Shown here: one piece after another, positions 1-6,887 of the stretch
Layout of the letters: each line of letters begins with the position of its first letter
Numbering within the stretch: position 1 is the first letter of the stretch
Source of the DNA: Caulobacteraceae bacterium
Lineage (GTDB): Bacteria > Pseudomonadota > Alphaproteobacteria > Caulobacterales > Caulobacteraceae
Length of the DNA: 7,696 nucleotides
Direction of reading: 5' to 3'
Assembly: GCA_947456005.1 (NCBI GenBank)
Contig: CANGRP010000127.1
Location: 1 to 7,696, forward strand
The notes under the pieces: generated by a model
Told to the model about the DNA's origin: nothing
What the model saw: the letters and a program-made list of their open reading frames with translations, nothing else
The model's database searches: none
Program-made: the position numbers and the translations under genes

Positions 1-720
1 CGCGAGGAGGCCCTGGCGGTGATCGAAGCCGAGGCCGCCGCAGTCGGCGCCCCGCTGACCCTGGTGGGACGTGACGCCGACATCTGGCGTGAGAGGGGCC
101 GTCTGATGGTCCATGCGTCCGACCGCCTGCTCGACCTGCCGCCACCCGCCCTGCCGGGCCCTCACCAGTTCGACAACGCCGGCCTCGCCGCCCTTGCCCT
201 TCTGGCCCTGGACGATCCCCGGATCACCGAGGCGGCCCTGGGCCGCGGCGCAGAGACCGCGACCTGGCCAGGCCGGTTCCAGAGGCTGAAGGACGGCCCC
301 CTGGGCCGGCTGGCCGCTGCACGGGGCTCGGATCTCTGGCTGGACGGCGCCCACAACCCGCATGGCGCCGAGGCCCTGGCCCGGACCTGCTCCGAGATGA
401 CGGCCCGGGATCCCCGGCCCCTGGTGCTGGTGGTGGGACAGTTCGCGCGGAAAGATCCAAGGGGCTTTTTCGCCGCCTTCCGGGACCTGCCCCTGCGGGT
501 CGTGGCGACCACCTTTGAGTCGCCGACGGCGCTCTCGCCGGAGGCCCTCGCCGAGGCGGCGCGGACCGAGGGGCTCCCGGTCGAGACCGCCCCCGACGTC
601 TCCGCCGCCGTCGCCCTGGCGCTGGAAGCCGCCGGTCCGCCGCCCCGGGTGGTGGTCTGCGGCGGCCTGCACTTCGCCGGCGAGGTCCTGGCGCTCAGCC
701 CCGAGACCTGGCCGACCTAG
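1..720 (+). CDS. folC: Dihydrofolate synthase / folylpolyglutamate synthase (FolC), 3' part, cut by the left edge
   Basis: This cytoplasmic ATP-dependent ligase adds glutamate to dihydropteroate to give dihydrofolate, and then adds further glutamates to reduced folates. The frame is open from base 1 (R-E-E-A-L-A before the first in-window GTG at 19), so the gene begins outside the window; that GTG is internal. The 239 visible residues are roughly the C-terminal half of a family usually about 430 residues long. Diagnostic segments in order are the GPHQFDNAGLA stretch (compare the family HQ..NA motif), WPGRFQRL, the DGAHNP motif at bases 343-360 that opens the C-terminal Mur-ligase-like domain, VVGQFARKDP, and CGGLHFAGEVLA near the end (family pattern G.L..AGEVL). 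The gene ends with TAG and converges on the receptor gene 40 bases away. The ATP-binding P-loop lies in the missing half, so its integrity cannot be judged. The identification is secure. Confidence 0.95.
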   Translation, partial: REEALAVIEAEAAAVGAPLTLVGRDADIWRERGRLMVHASDRLLDLPPPALPGPHQFDNAGLAALALLALDDPRITEAALGRGAETATWPGRFQRLKDGPLGRLAAARGSDLWLDGAHNPHGAEALARTCSEMTARDPRPLVLVVGQFARKDPRGFFAAFRDLPLRVVATTFESPTALSPEALAEAARTEGLPVETAPDVSAAVALALEAAGPPPRVVVCGGLHFAGEVLALSPETWPT

Positions 721-753
721 AGGTCTCATCGCAAGGACGGAGGCGGCGTTCCG

Positions 754-775
754 AGCGGCTCTAGAAGGCGCTTTT
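754..775 (+). terminator. Weak terminator candidate after folC
   Basis: An imperfect inverted repeat starts 33 bases after the folC stop. AGCG (754-757) pairs with CGCT (769-772), and CT (759-760) pairs with AG (766-767), with one G/G mismatch and a five-base loop. A run of four Ts (772-775) follows. It overlaps the stop codon and last codons of the convergent receptor gene. The stem is short and interrupted, so this is only a possibility. Confidence 0.25.
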
Positions 776-2881
776 CGCCGTCACCCAGAGGTAAGGGCCC
801 TCTTCCCAGCGCCGGGCCTCTCGCCCGGCGATCGCCGCCGCCCGTGTCGGTGCGAAGAAGGTTCTGTCATTGGTGAACCGCCGGCCGAGGGGGTTGTAGA
901 CGGTGAACCTCAGCTTCAGGTTCTTCAGATGGCTGCTTTCGACCGTCATCCGCACCTCCGGACCCGGCTCGAAGGCGTTCACCTCCGGCACGAAATAGTC
1001 GACCTCGGCATCCTGCCTATCGACCTGCATGCTCCAGGACAGTTTTCGTTCCGGAAGATCCTGTCGAAGCTCGACGGAGTAGGTCCAGGGGATGAAGGCC
1101 GTCACGGGGCGGGTCCGGCCCGTCAGAGGGTCATCGAACGCGGAGTCCCGCCACTCGCCCCGCGCGTCCAGGCGCAATCCCGGGGCCAGCCAGGACAGGG
1201 AGGCGGAGGCGCCGAAGGTGGCTCCCCACACGCGGGCGCTCCTGGCGTTGCCGATGCCGAAGTCGCCGCCTGGCAGAATGACAGGCTCCAGGACATCCTC
1301 CCGCCACTCATGGAAGAGCCCGGCGTTGATGGCCAATCCGTCGCGACCGCGCAGGTCGAGATCCGCACTCGCCCGCGTCTCGGTCTGCGGCCTCAACTGG
1401 GCGTTCCCGCCCTGGGTGCGGTCGATCCCCACCTCGGCGGAGGCGGCGAAGGCGTCAAAGTCCAGCTGCCCGACATTGCGCCGCAGGCCAAAATCCAGGC
1501 TCGAACTGTCGTTCGGACGCCATGACAGGGACAAGGCCGGCTTGAAGAATATCAGTTGCTGACGGTTCCGGGCGTCGCCTGTCACCGAGATCTCGGACCA
1601 TTCGGCCGCCGCCTTCGCATCCAGCGTCCATTGCGGGTTCAGGTCATAGGCGAAGTTGGCGAAGGCTTCGGCGCGTTGCTCGTCGACCACGACGTTCGCC
1701 GCCGGCAGCAGGATCGGGGTCAGTGCGCCGGAGGCCATGCGGGTCGCGAAGGCAAGGGAGGAGTCCAACCGGTTGAAGGCCGCCTCCCCGCCAACCTCCG
1801 GCCGGAGCCGCCCGCCGGCGTCCGCCGAAATCGTCGCGCGCGCCACCCACTCGATCTGGGTGCGCTGGGAGTTCGCAAGGGTTTCGGAGGCCGCGATCCC
1901 GGGGGGCGCTTCAATTCGACTGGCGCTGGCGGCCTCTTCCTGTCGCCAGCTGGCGAGGCTCAGGACCTTCAAGGCCCCGACATTGGGAAGCCGTCTCGTC
2001 CACTCGCCGCCAAACTCGGCTTCGATGACGTCCTCGGCGAAGGTGACGCCGCGGAATCGATCCGGCGGGCCCGCAGGCGGGCGACCCAGGTATCCCGGTC
2101 CGGCGAAGCGGGTGTCGGAGTCCTCCCCTTCCACCCTGCCATTGAGCACGATCTCACCCCCGAAGGCCTCCCGCCGGGCGTCTCCGGACAGCGTGATCTC
2201 CACCTCGTCTGCGACCCGGGTCTCACTCTCGAACACCACAGGCTCGCCGTTAGGCCCGGTCCGAATGCGCACGCCATCCGCGCGATCGCGCCAGGCGTCG
2301 AGCTGGATCCTTCCGGACGCCCGCCATCCGCCGACCGGGCCGGACAGGCTCGCCTCCGCATAGGGGCGGATGTTCCCGTCCTGGTTCCGGGAGACAGAGA
2401 CGCCCCAGGAGCCTGAAAGACTGGTTTCCTGAAGAATCAGGTTCACGATCACGGCCTGACCCGACGCCTCGCTGGTGGTCGGGTTTGTGACCAGGTCGAT
2501 CCTCACGACGGCGGAGGCCGGAATTCTCGAGAGCGCTTCGCGTGGTCCTCCGCCCTTCGATCCGGGTCTCGCCCCGTTGATCAGGACATTTCCACCGGTA
2601 TCGCCAAAACCGCGGCGGGCTTCGCCCTGATCCAGCGTGAAGCCCGGAACCCGGGTCACCATGTCGAACGCCGTGCTGGGAACGAAACTCTCGAAGAATT
2701 CCCTGGGGTAGCTTCTCACCTGCATGGGCTCGGCGGCGCGCACGACTCCGGGTCCGGCGCCGGTGGCCAGGATCACGGCCAACGCGAAGGCGCAGAGGCG
2801 CTGGCGCGTCGGGAATGTAGCCCCTCCGACGGAAATGCGTCCCGGGGACCGCTTCAAATGTCCACAGCCTGTCGCCACCAT
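761..2881 (-). CDS. TonB-dependent-receptor-like outer-membrane protein (plug plus beta-barrel)
   Basis: This is a predicted 706-residue outer-membrane protein; the substrate is unknown. A hydrophobic stretch at residues 29-46, followed by VRA-AEP, looks like a Sec signal peptide cut near residue 49. Residues 57 to about 150 form a plug-like domain: FFESFVPSTAFDMVTRVPGF, then GFGDTGGNVLINGARP (about 91-106), RIPASAVVRIDL and VIVNLIL. The rest has the alternating aromatic/polar strands of a barrel, including LRRNVGQLDF and GGNAQLRPQTE, and ends in phenylalanine as outer-membrane barrels do. The order fits a TonB-dependent-receptor group common in sphingomonads and Caulobacterales. I see no clear TonB box and no N-terminal signalling domain, so TonB dependence is inferred. 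The ATG at 2881 is the first start after an in-frame stop, but has no good ribosome binding site and gives an unusually long basic leader. A TTG at 2857 (codon 9) is an alternative. The gene lies 76 bases after trxA on the same strand, with a hairpin between. Confidence 0.85.
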   Translation of the reverse strand: MVATGCGHLKRSPGRISVGGATFPTRQRLCAFALAVILATGAGPGVVRAAEPMQVRSYPREFFESFVPSTAFDMVTRVPGFTLDQGEARRGFGDTGGNVLINGARPGSKGGGPREALSRIPASAVVRIDLVTNPTTSEASGQAVIVNLILQETSLSGSWGVSVSRNQDGNIRPYAEASLSGPVGGWRASGRIQLDAWRDRADGVRIRTGPNGEPVVFESETRVADEVEITLSGDARREAFGGEIVLNGRVEGEDSDTRFAGPGYLGRPPAGPPDRFRGVTFAEDVIEAEFGGEWTRRLPNVGALKVLSLASWRQEEAASASRIEAPPGIAASETLANSQRTQIEWVARATISADAGGRLRPEVGGEAAFNRLDSSLAFATRMASGALTPILLPAANVVVDEQRAEAFANFAYDLNPQWTLDAKAAAEWSEISVTGDARNRQQLIFFKPALSLSWRPNDSSSLDFGLRRNVGQLDFDAFAASAEVGIDRTQGGNAQLRPQTETRASADLDLRGRDGLAINAGLFHEWREDVLEPVILPGGDFGIGNARSARVWGATFGASASLSWLAPGLRLDARGEWRDSAFDDPLTGRTRPVTAFIPWTYSVELRQDLPERKLSWSMQVDRQDAEVDYFVPEVNAFEPGPEVRMTVESSHLKNLKLRFTVYNPLGRRFTNDRTFFAPTRAAAIAGREARRWEEGPYLWVTAKSAF

Positions 2882-2924
2882 TGCAGTGCGCTGAAGGGCT
2901 CAGGGCGGGGTCTCCTCCGCCCGT

Positions 2925-2947
2925 CCGACCCCCGGAAAGGGGGTCGG
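2925..2947 (-). terminator. Hairpin after trxA, probable terminator
   Basis: A perfect 9-bp inverted repeat: CCGACCCCC (2925-2933) pairs with GGGGGTCGG (2939-2947) across a five-base loop. It begins 10 bases beyond the trxA TGA and precedes the receptor gene. The stem is eight G-C pairs and one A-T pair. No T-run follows on the minus strand, where the next bases are ACGGGCGG, so this is not a textbook intrinsic terminator. It may act as an attenuator, a 3'-end stabiliser, or a Rho-assisted stop. Confidence 0.5.
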
Positions 2948-2957
2948 GCCAGCCGGC

Positions 2958-3284
2958 TCAGCCGACGCCGGACTCGTTCAGCCAGTCGACGATCTTCTGC
3001 TTGGGCATGGCCCCGACCTTCATGGCGGTCATCTGCCCGTCCTTGAAGAGCATCATGGTCGGGATGCCGCGCACGCCGTAGCGGCTGGGGGTGTTCGGGG
3101 AGTCCTCGATGTTCAGCTTGGCCACGGTGACCTGCGCGCCCAGCTCGGCGGCGATCTGCTCCAGGGCCGGAGCGATCTGCTTGCAGGGCCCGCACCACTC
3201 CGCCCAGAAGTCCACCAGGACGGGCTTGCCCGACTTCAGGACGTCGGCTTCGAAGGATTCGTCAGTGACGGCGACAGTACCCAT
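2958..3284 (-). CDS. trxA: Thioredoxin TrxA
   Basis: A small cytoplasmic dithiol-disulfide oxidoreductase that passes electrons from thioredoxin reductase to targets such as ribonucleotide reductase, PAPS reductase and methionine sulfoxide reductase. At 108 residues it has the usual length. The active site is WCGPC at residues 30-34 (C31 and C34), preceded by VDFWAE with the buried acid D25. The cis-proline is P75 in GIPT. The full single-domain fold is present, with no signal peptide or extra domain. The ATG at 3284 is well supported by GAGGAG (minus strand, bases 3296-3291) six bases upstream. A promoter candidate lies in the 102-base gap behind addA, so the gene can probably be expressed independently of addBA. 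Its C-terminus is followed closely by a strong hairpin. Confidence 0.97.
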   Translation of the reverse strand: MGTVAVTDESFEADVLKSGKPVLVDFWAEWCGPCKQIAPALEQIAAELGAQVTVAKLNIEDSPNTPSRYGVRGIPTMMLFKDGQMTAMKVGAMPKQKIVDWLNESGVG

Positions 3285-3333
3285 GCGGGGCTCCTCGATT
3301 CGTAGGTCCGGGACGGGCCGGAGGTGATTACGT

Positions 3334-3361
3334 GATATGGCGCACTGCGCGCCGGGATCAA
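3334..3361 (-). promoter_or_regulatory. Candidate housekeeping promoter for trxA
   Basis: On the minus strand a -35-like TTGATCC (3361-3355) is separated by 13 bases from a -10-like GCCATATC (3341-3334). The published Caulobacter crescentus housekeeping consensus, as I recall it, is TTGACGS, 10-14 bases, GCTANAWC. The -10 box matches at seven of eight positions and the spacing fits; the -35 matches TTGA and the final S. A start about seven bases on would give a leader of roughly 40 bases ahead of the trxA ATG. An inverted repeat GGCGC/GCGCC (3339-3343 and 3349-3353) lies mostly in the spacer and overlaps the upstream edge of the -10. It could be chance in GC-rich DNA, an operator, or part of an addA stop signal. 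Confidence 0.5.
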
Positions 3362-3386
3362 CTCCCCCGTTGCGCCGGACCCGCGC

Positions 3387-6300
3387 TCAGGCCTCCCTGT
3401 AGAGCTGGTCAAGGGTCGCGCGGAGCAGGGCCTCAGGCGCTGGGGTCAGCAGGGGGCCGTCCGTCCAGACCAGGGCGGCGCGGACCGGGCGACCCGGATA
3501 GAGCTCCGAGAGCACCGCCCAATACATGGCCAGCTGGCGCAGGTAGGCGGGATCGACCGCCTCGACGGAGGCCGGCGCGGGCCGGTTGGTCTTGAAGTCC
3601 GCGAACAGGACCTCGTCGGGCCGGATCACCAGGCGGTCGATGCGCCCGGAAATCCGCAGGCCCGGCGGCAACAGCCCGGAGCCGCCGACGATGGCCGCCT
3701 CGGCCCGCGATCCCGGGCCGAAGAGGAAGGCGAAGTGCGGATGGTCCAGGACCCCCAGGGCCGCCGTCGCCATCTCCTCGACCTGGTCGACCGAAAGGCC
3801 GGTCTCCTTTCCGAGGAGCCGGCGGGCGGCGCTGTGGCGGGTCGCCTCCGGCAGGTCGGGCAGAACCTGCAGCAGCCGGTGGACCAGCTCGCCCCGCCGG
3901 AACCGGCCCATGCCGGGCGCGCCGGCCAAGGGTGAGACGGCCGCGACGGGGGCCGCATCCCCGAGGTCCGAAGGCGAGGCCAGTCGGGCGAGGGGCTCGG
4001 GCAAGGCCGGCCGGAACAGCCAGGCGGGAGGAGGGGCCCGGACCACGTCCGACGTCGTCACGGCCTGCCCCAGCACATCGGGGTCCTCGCCAAAACGCCT
4101 GAAGCCGAAGTCCTCGCCCGAGATCCGCCGAAACTGGCCGGCTAGGCGGTCTGCGAAGACCGCATCCATCACGCCCCACCAGCCTGGTGGCTTGTCAGAA
4201 GAACGGTTGCGCGGCATGGCCCCGCAGACGATCAGCCGGTCCCGGGCCCGGGTCAGGCCCACATAGAGGAGCCGCTGGAGCTCCTGGTCCGCGGCGGCCT
4301 TGCGCAGCGCCCGGGCGTCGGTCTGGGCCTGGCAGTCGTCGTTCTTCGCCCCCACCCAGAGGAAGGTCCCGTCCTCGGCTCGCACGAGGCCGGCGCCATC
4401 GGAGTCGCTGAAGGTGGTGTCTGGCAGGATGATGATCGGGGCCTCAAGCCCCTTGGCCCCGTGGGCCGTCATGACGCGGACTTCGTCGGCGGCCTCGGCC
4501 TCAGTCTCCCGCTTCACGTCCACCTTCAAGCCGTCGAGGGCGGCGGCGAAGGCCTCCAAGTCTCGGACGCCGCTTTGCTCGAGTTCAAGGGTCTTCTCCA
4601 GGAAGACGCCCAGGGCCTCCTCGGCCTCACGGCCCAGCCGGGTCAGCAGCCTCTGGCGCTGGGTGCGCCCACAGGGCCCCGCAGACTCCAGCCGGCCGAC
4701 GATGAAGTCGTAAGGCGACTGGCCTGCGGCGGCCAGGACGGGCGCCAGGACCTGGCGCGCCTGCGCCCACTCTGTCCGGCCGGCGTCGGGCGCCCCCGCT
4801 TGGGTCCGCGCCATCAGCGCATCCCATAGGCGGGTCTCCGGGCGCTGGTAGGCGAGCGCGAACAGGCTTTCGTCACTGACGTCGCAGAAGGGGCTGCGCA
4901 GCAGGGCGGCCAGGGTCAGGTCATCGCCCGGATAGAGGGCGAAGCGGACCAGGGCCCTCAGGTCATCGAACAGGATGTGCTCGGCCAGCTTCAGCCGGTC
5001 GGCGCCGCCGACGGGCAGGCCCTGGCGCTTGAGCTCCAGGATGACCTCATCGAACAGTCGTCCGCGACGCCGGACCAGGACCAGGAAATCCCCCCAGCGG
5101 GCGGGACGCCTCCCGCCGGACTTCTTGTCGCCTACGGCCTCGCCCCGGGTGACGATCCCGGCGATCTCGCGCGCGATACGCCGCGCCAGTTCGCGGGTCG
5201 CCGAGTCCCGGTCGGGCGTATCCGGTGGGGCTTCCCAGGCCTTCCGTTCGGTCTTCTCGGGGGGTTCGACCAGGTCCCACAGGTCGATGCAGCCGTCGTC
5301 CTCGCGCCGGGCCTCATGGCGGAGGGTTGCGTCCGGGCCCGCCCTTCCGGTCATCAGGCCCTGGCTGAGGTCCGGGTCGGCATAGACGGCGTCGACAAAG
5401 CCCAGGACCTGCCGGGTCGACCGCCAGGATACCGCCAGTTCGATCCGCTCGAAGGCCGCGCCGGCCGCAAGGGCCCGCTGGCTGTGATGTCCGAACTCCA
5501 GCTCCAGCCGCTCGGGCGAGGCGCCCTGGAAGGAATAGATTGACTGCTTCTGGTCCCCGACCACGAAGAGGCTGCGGCGTAGCGCGCCTTCCTTCCCGGC
5601 CTGTCCGGCGCCGGCGAAGAAATCCTCGGTCAGCTGCCGCAGGATGGACCACTGGGCCGGAGAGGTGTCCTGGGCCTCGTCCACGAGCACATGGGCCAGT
5701 CCCTGGTCGAGCTTGTAGAGCACCCAGGCGGCCATCTGGGAGTCCCGGGTCAGGGCCAGGGTCCTGTCGATCAGGTCCCCGAAGTCCAGCTTCCCGGAAT
5801 GGGCCTTCTCGATGGCGTAGGCGGTGAGCCAGGCCTCGGCGAGCAACAGGATGTCCAGGGTCCGGCGGCCGGCGGCAGCCTGCTTTTCCCGGATGAAGAC
5901 GGTGTGGAGCCGTTCAATCTCGGCATCGAGCTCAGCCTTGAGGTCCGGCGCATGCTGCAGGGTCTTGTCGCCTCCGATGCCCCGCTGGGGCTTGAACTGG
6001 GCGGTGACAAGGATGGACCGGAGGTCCGCGAGGGCAGGCTTGCCCTGGGTCTGCCTGAGGACGTCCCTCAGCTTCCCGGCGTTCACGCCGGCGCCCTTGA
6101 CGTCCAGGCCGTCGGCGATCGCCAGCCAGGTCTCGGGCGAGGGGCCCGCCGACATGTCTTCCAGCTCGGCCCGGGCCGCATCCGGATCCAGGGGCTGAGG
6201 CAATCCGGTCAGGGTGGTCCAGACGACGGCTTCCAGCCCCCCGGCCGCCCCGGCGCTGTCGATGGCGTCCCTCAGCTCGCCCGCCCGGGCGGTGAAGTCG

Positions 6301-6887
6301 TCGAACAGGGACTCGAAGGCGTCGAAGGCCATGTCGACCGACAGCCGGGCATAGGCCTCGGCGATGCGGCCATCACCCTTCAGGACCTGCCGGGCCAGGC
6401 CCAGCCGCGCCGACTTCGCGAGCTGGGCGGCGGCCAGGTCGTCGAGCACCTCGAAGCCCGGCGAGATCCCCGCCTCCAGGGGAAAGCGCCGAAGCAGCTT
6501 TTCGCAGAAGGCGTGAAGGGTCTGGATCCTCAGGCCGCCGGGGGTCTCCAGGGCGCGGGCGAACAGGGCCCGGGCGGCGGAGAGCTCCCCGGGCTTGTAG
6601 TCCGACGGCGCCCGGCCCTCGAGGTCGGCGAGCTGCACCCGCAGTTCAGGATCCGCGCAGACCGACCAGTCGCCCAGGAGCCCGAACAGTCGGTTCTGCA
6701 TCTCGGCGGCGGCGGCCTTGGTGTAGGTGACGCACAGGATCTCGTCCGGCGAGGCGCCCGCAAGCAGGAGGCGCGCCACCCGGTCGATCAGGGTCTTGGT
6801 CTTGCCGGACCCGGCGTTGGCCGTCACGAAGGCCGAGAGACGGGGGTCCGCGGCCCGGGCCTGGGGGCTGACAGGGTCGGTCGTCAT
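3387..6887 (-). CDS. addA: AddA, helicase-nuclease subunit of the AddAB double-strand break repair complex
   Basis: AddA is the UvrD-like 3'-5' helicase and nuclease subunit. With AddB it resects broken DNA ends and prepares a 3' tail for RecA. The 1166-residue product has every recognisable SF1A motif: Walker A AGSGKT with K29, motif Ia (CVTYTKAAAAEM), motif II DEAQD (403-407), motif III GDQKQS (444-449), motif IV around SWRSTR (487-492), motif V MTAHGAKGLE (806-815), and motif VI with TRAR (879-882). The C-terminal nuclease is complete: D1084 in GRIDRL, D1097 and K1099 in DFKT, and QLAMY at 1118-1122. I chose the ATG at 6887 over the in-frame ATG at 6917 because GGGAGG sits seven bases before 6887, and because it overlaps the addB stop as ATGA, the usual sign of translational coupling. 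The length fits alphaproteobacterial AddA. Confidence 0.97.
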   Translation of the reverse strand: MTTDPVSPQARAADPRLSAFVTANAGSGKTKTLIDRVARLLLAGASPDEILCVTYTKAAAAEMQNRLFGLLGDWSVCADPELRVQLADLEGRAPSDYKPGELSAARALFARALETPGGLRIQTLHAFCEKLLRRFPLEAGISPGFEVLDDLAAAQLAKSARLGLARQVLKGDGRIAEAYARLSVDMAFDAFESLFDDFTARAGELRDAIDSAGAAGGLEAVVWTTLTGLPQPLDPDAARAELEDMSAGPSPETWLAIADGLDVKGAGVNAGKLRDVLRQTQGKPALADLRSILVTAQFKPQRGIGGDKTLQHAPDLKAELDAEIERLHTVFIREKQAAAGRRTLDILLLAEAWLTAYAIEKAHSGKLDFGDLIDRTLALTRDSQMAAWVLYKLDQGLAHVLVDEAQDTSPAQWSILRQLTEDFFAGAGQAGKEGALRRSLFVVGDQKQSIYSFQGASPERLELEFGHHSQRALAAGAAFERIELAVSWRSTRQVLGFVDAVYADPDLSQGLMTGRAGPDATLRHEARREDDGCIDLWDLVEPPEKTERKAWEAPPDTPDRDSATRELARRIAREIAGIVTRGEAVGDKKSGGRRPARWGDFLVLVRRRGRLFDEVILELKRQGLPVGGADRLKLAEHILFDDLRALVRFALYPGDDLTLAALLRSPFCDVSDESLFALAYQRPETRLWDALMARTQAGAPDAGRTEWAQARQVLAPVLAAAGQSPYDFIVGRLESAGPCGRTQRQRLLTRLGREAEEALGVFLEKTLELEQSGVRDLEAFAAALDGLKVDVKRETEAEAADEVRVMTAHGAKGLEAPIIILPDTTFSDSDGAGLVRAEDGTFLWVGAKNDDCQAQTDARALRKAAADQELQRLLYVGLTRARDRLIVCGAMPRNRSSDKPPGWWGVMDAVFADRLAGQFRRISGEDFGFRRFGEDPDVLGQAVTTSDVVRAPPPAWLFRPALPEPLARLASPSDLGDAAPVAAVSPLAGAPGMGRFRRGELVHRLLQVLPDLPEATRHSAARRLLGKETGLSVDQVEEMATAALGVLDHPHFAFLFGPGSRAEAAIVGGSGLLPPGLRISGRIDRLVIRPDEVLFADFKTNRPAPASVEAVDPAYLRQLAMYWAVLSELYPGRPVRAALVWTDGPLLTPAPEALLRATLDQLYREA

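Noticed and set aside
19..21. GTG as the start of the left-edge gene
   Set aside because: The frame is open upstream to base 1, and the protein is clearly the C-terminal half of FolC.
767..779. GGCG-CTTTT-CGCC mini-hairpin at the end of the receptor gene
   Set aside because: A four-base stem is too short to call. The overlapping longer imperfect repeat (754-775) is listed instead, at low confidence.
515..1525. 336-codon open frame on the plus strand running from folC into the receptor gene
   Set aside because: It overlaps folC in another frame and then the receptor gene antisense. The start of the translation is an arginine/proline-rich shadow, and it has no ribosome binding site or domain.
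1556..2416. 286-codon open frame antisense to the receptor gene
   Set aside because: It is a composition-driven shadow of a frame with a signal peptide, plug and barrel.
2882..2957. Search for a promoter or regulator box ahead of the receptor gene
   Set aside because: Apart from the hairpin and the orphan ribosome-binding-like sequence, I found no pair of boxes at a sensible spacing.
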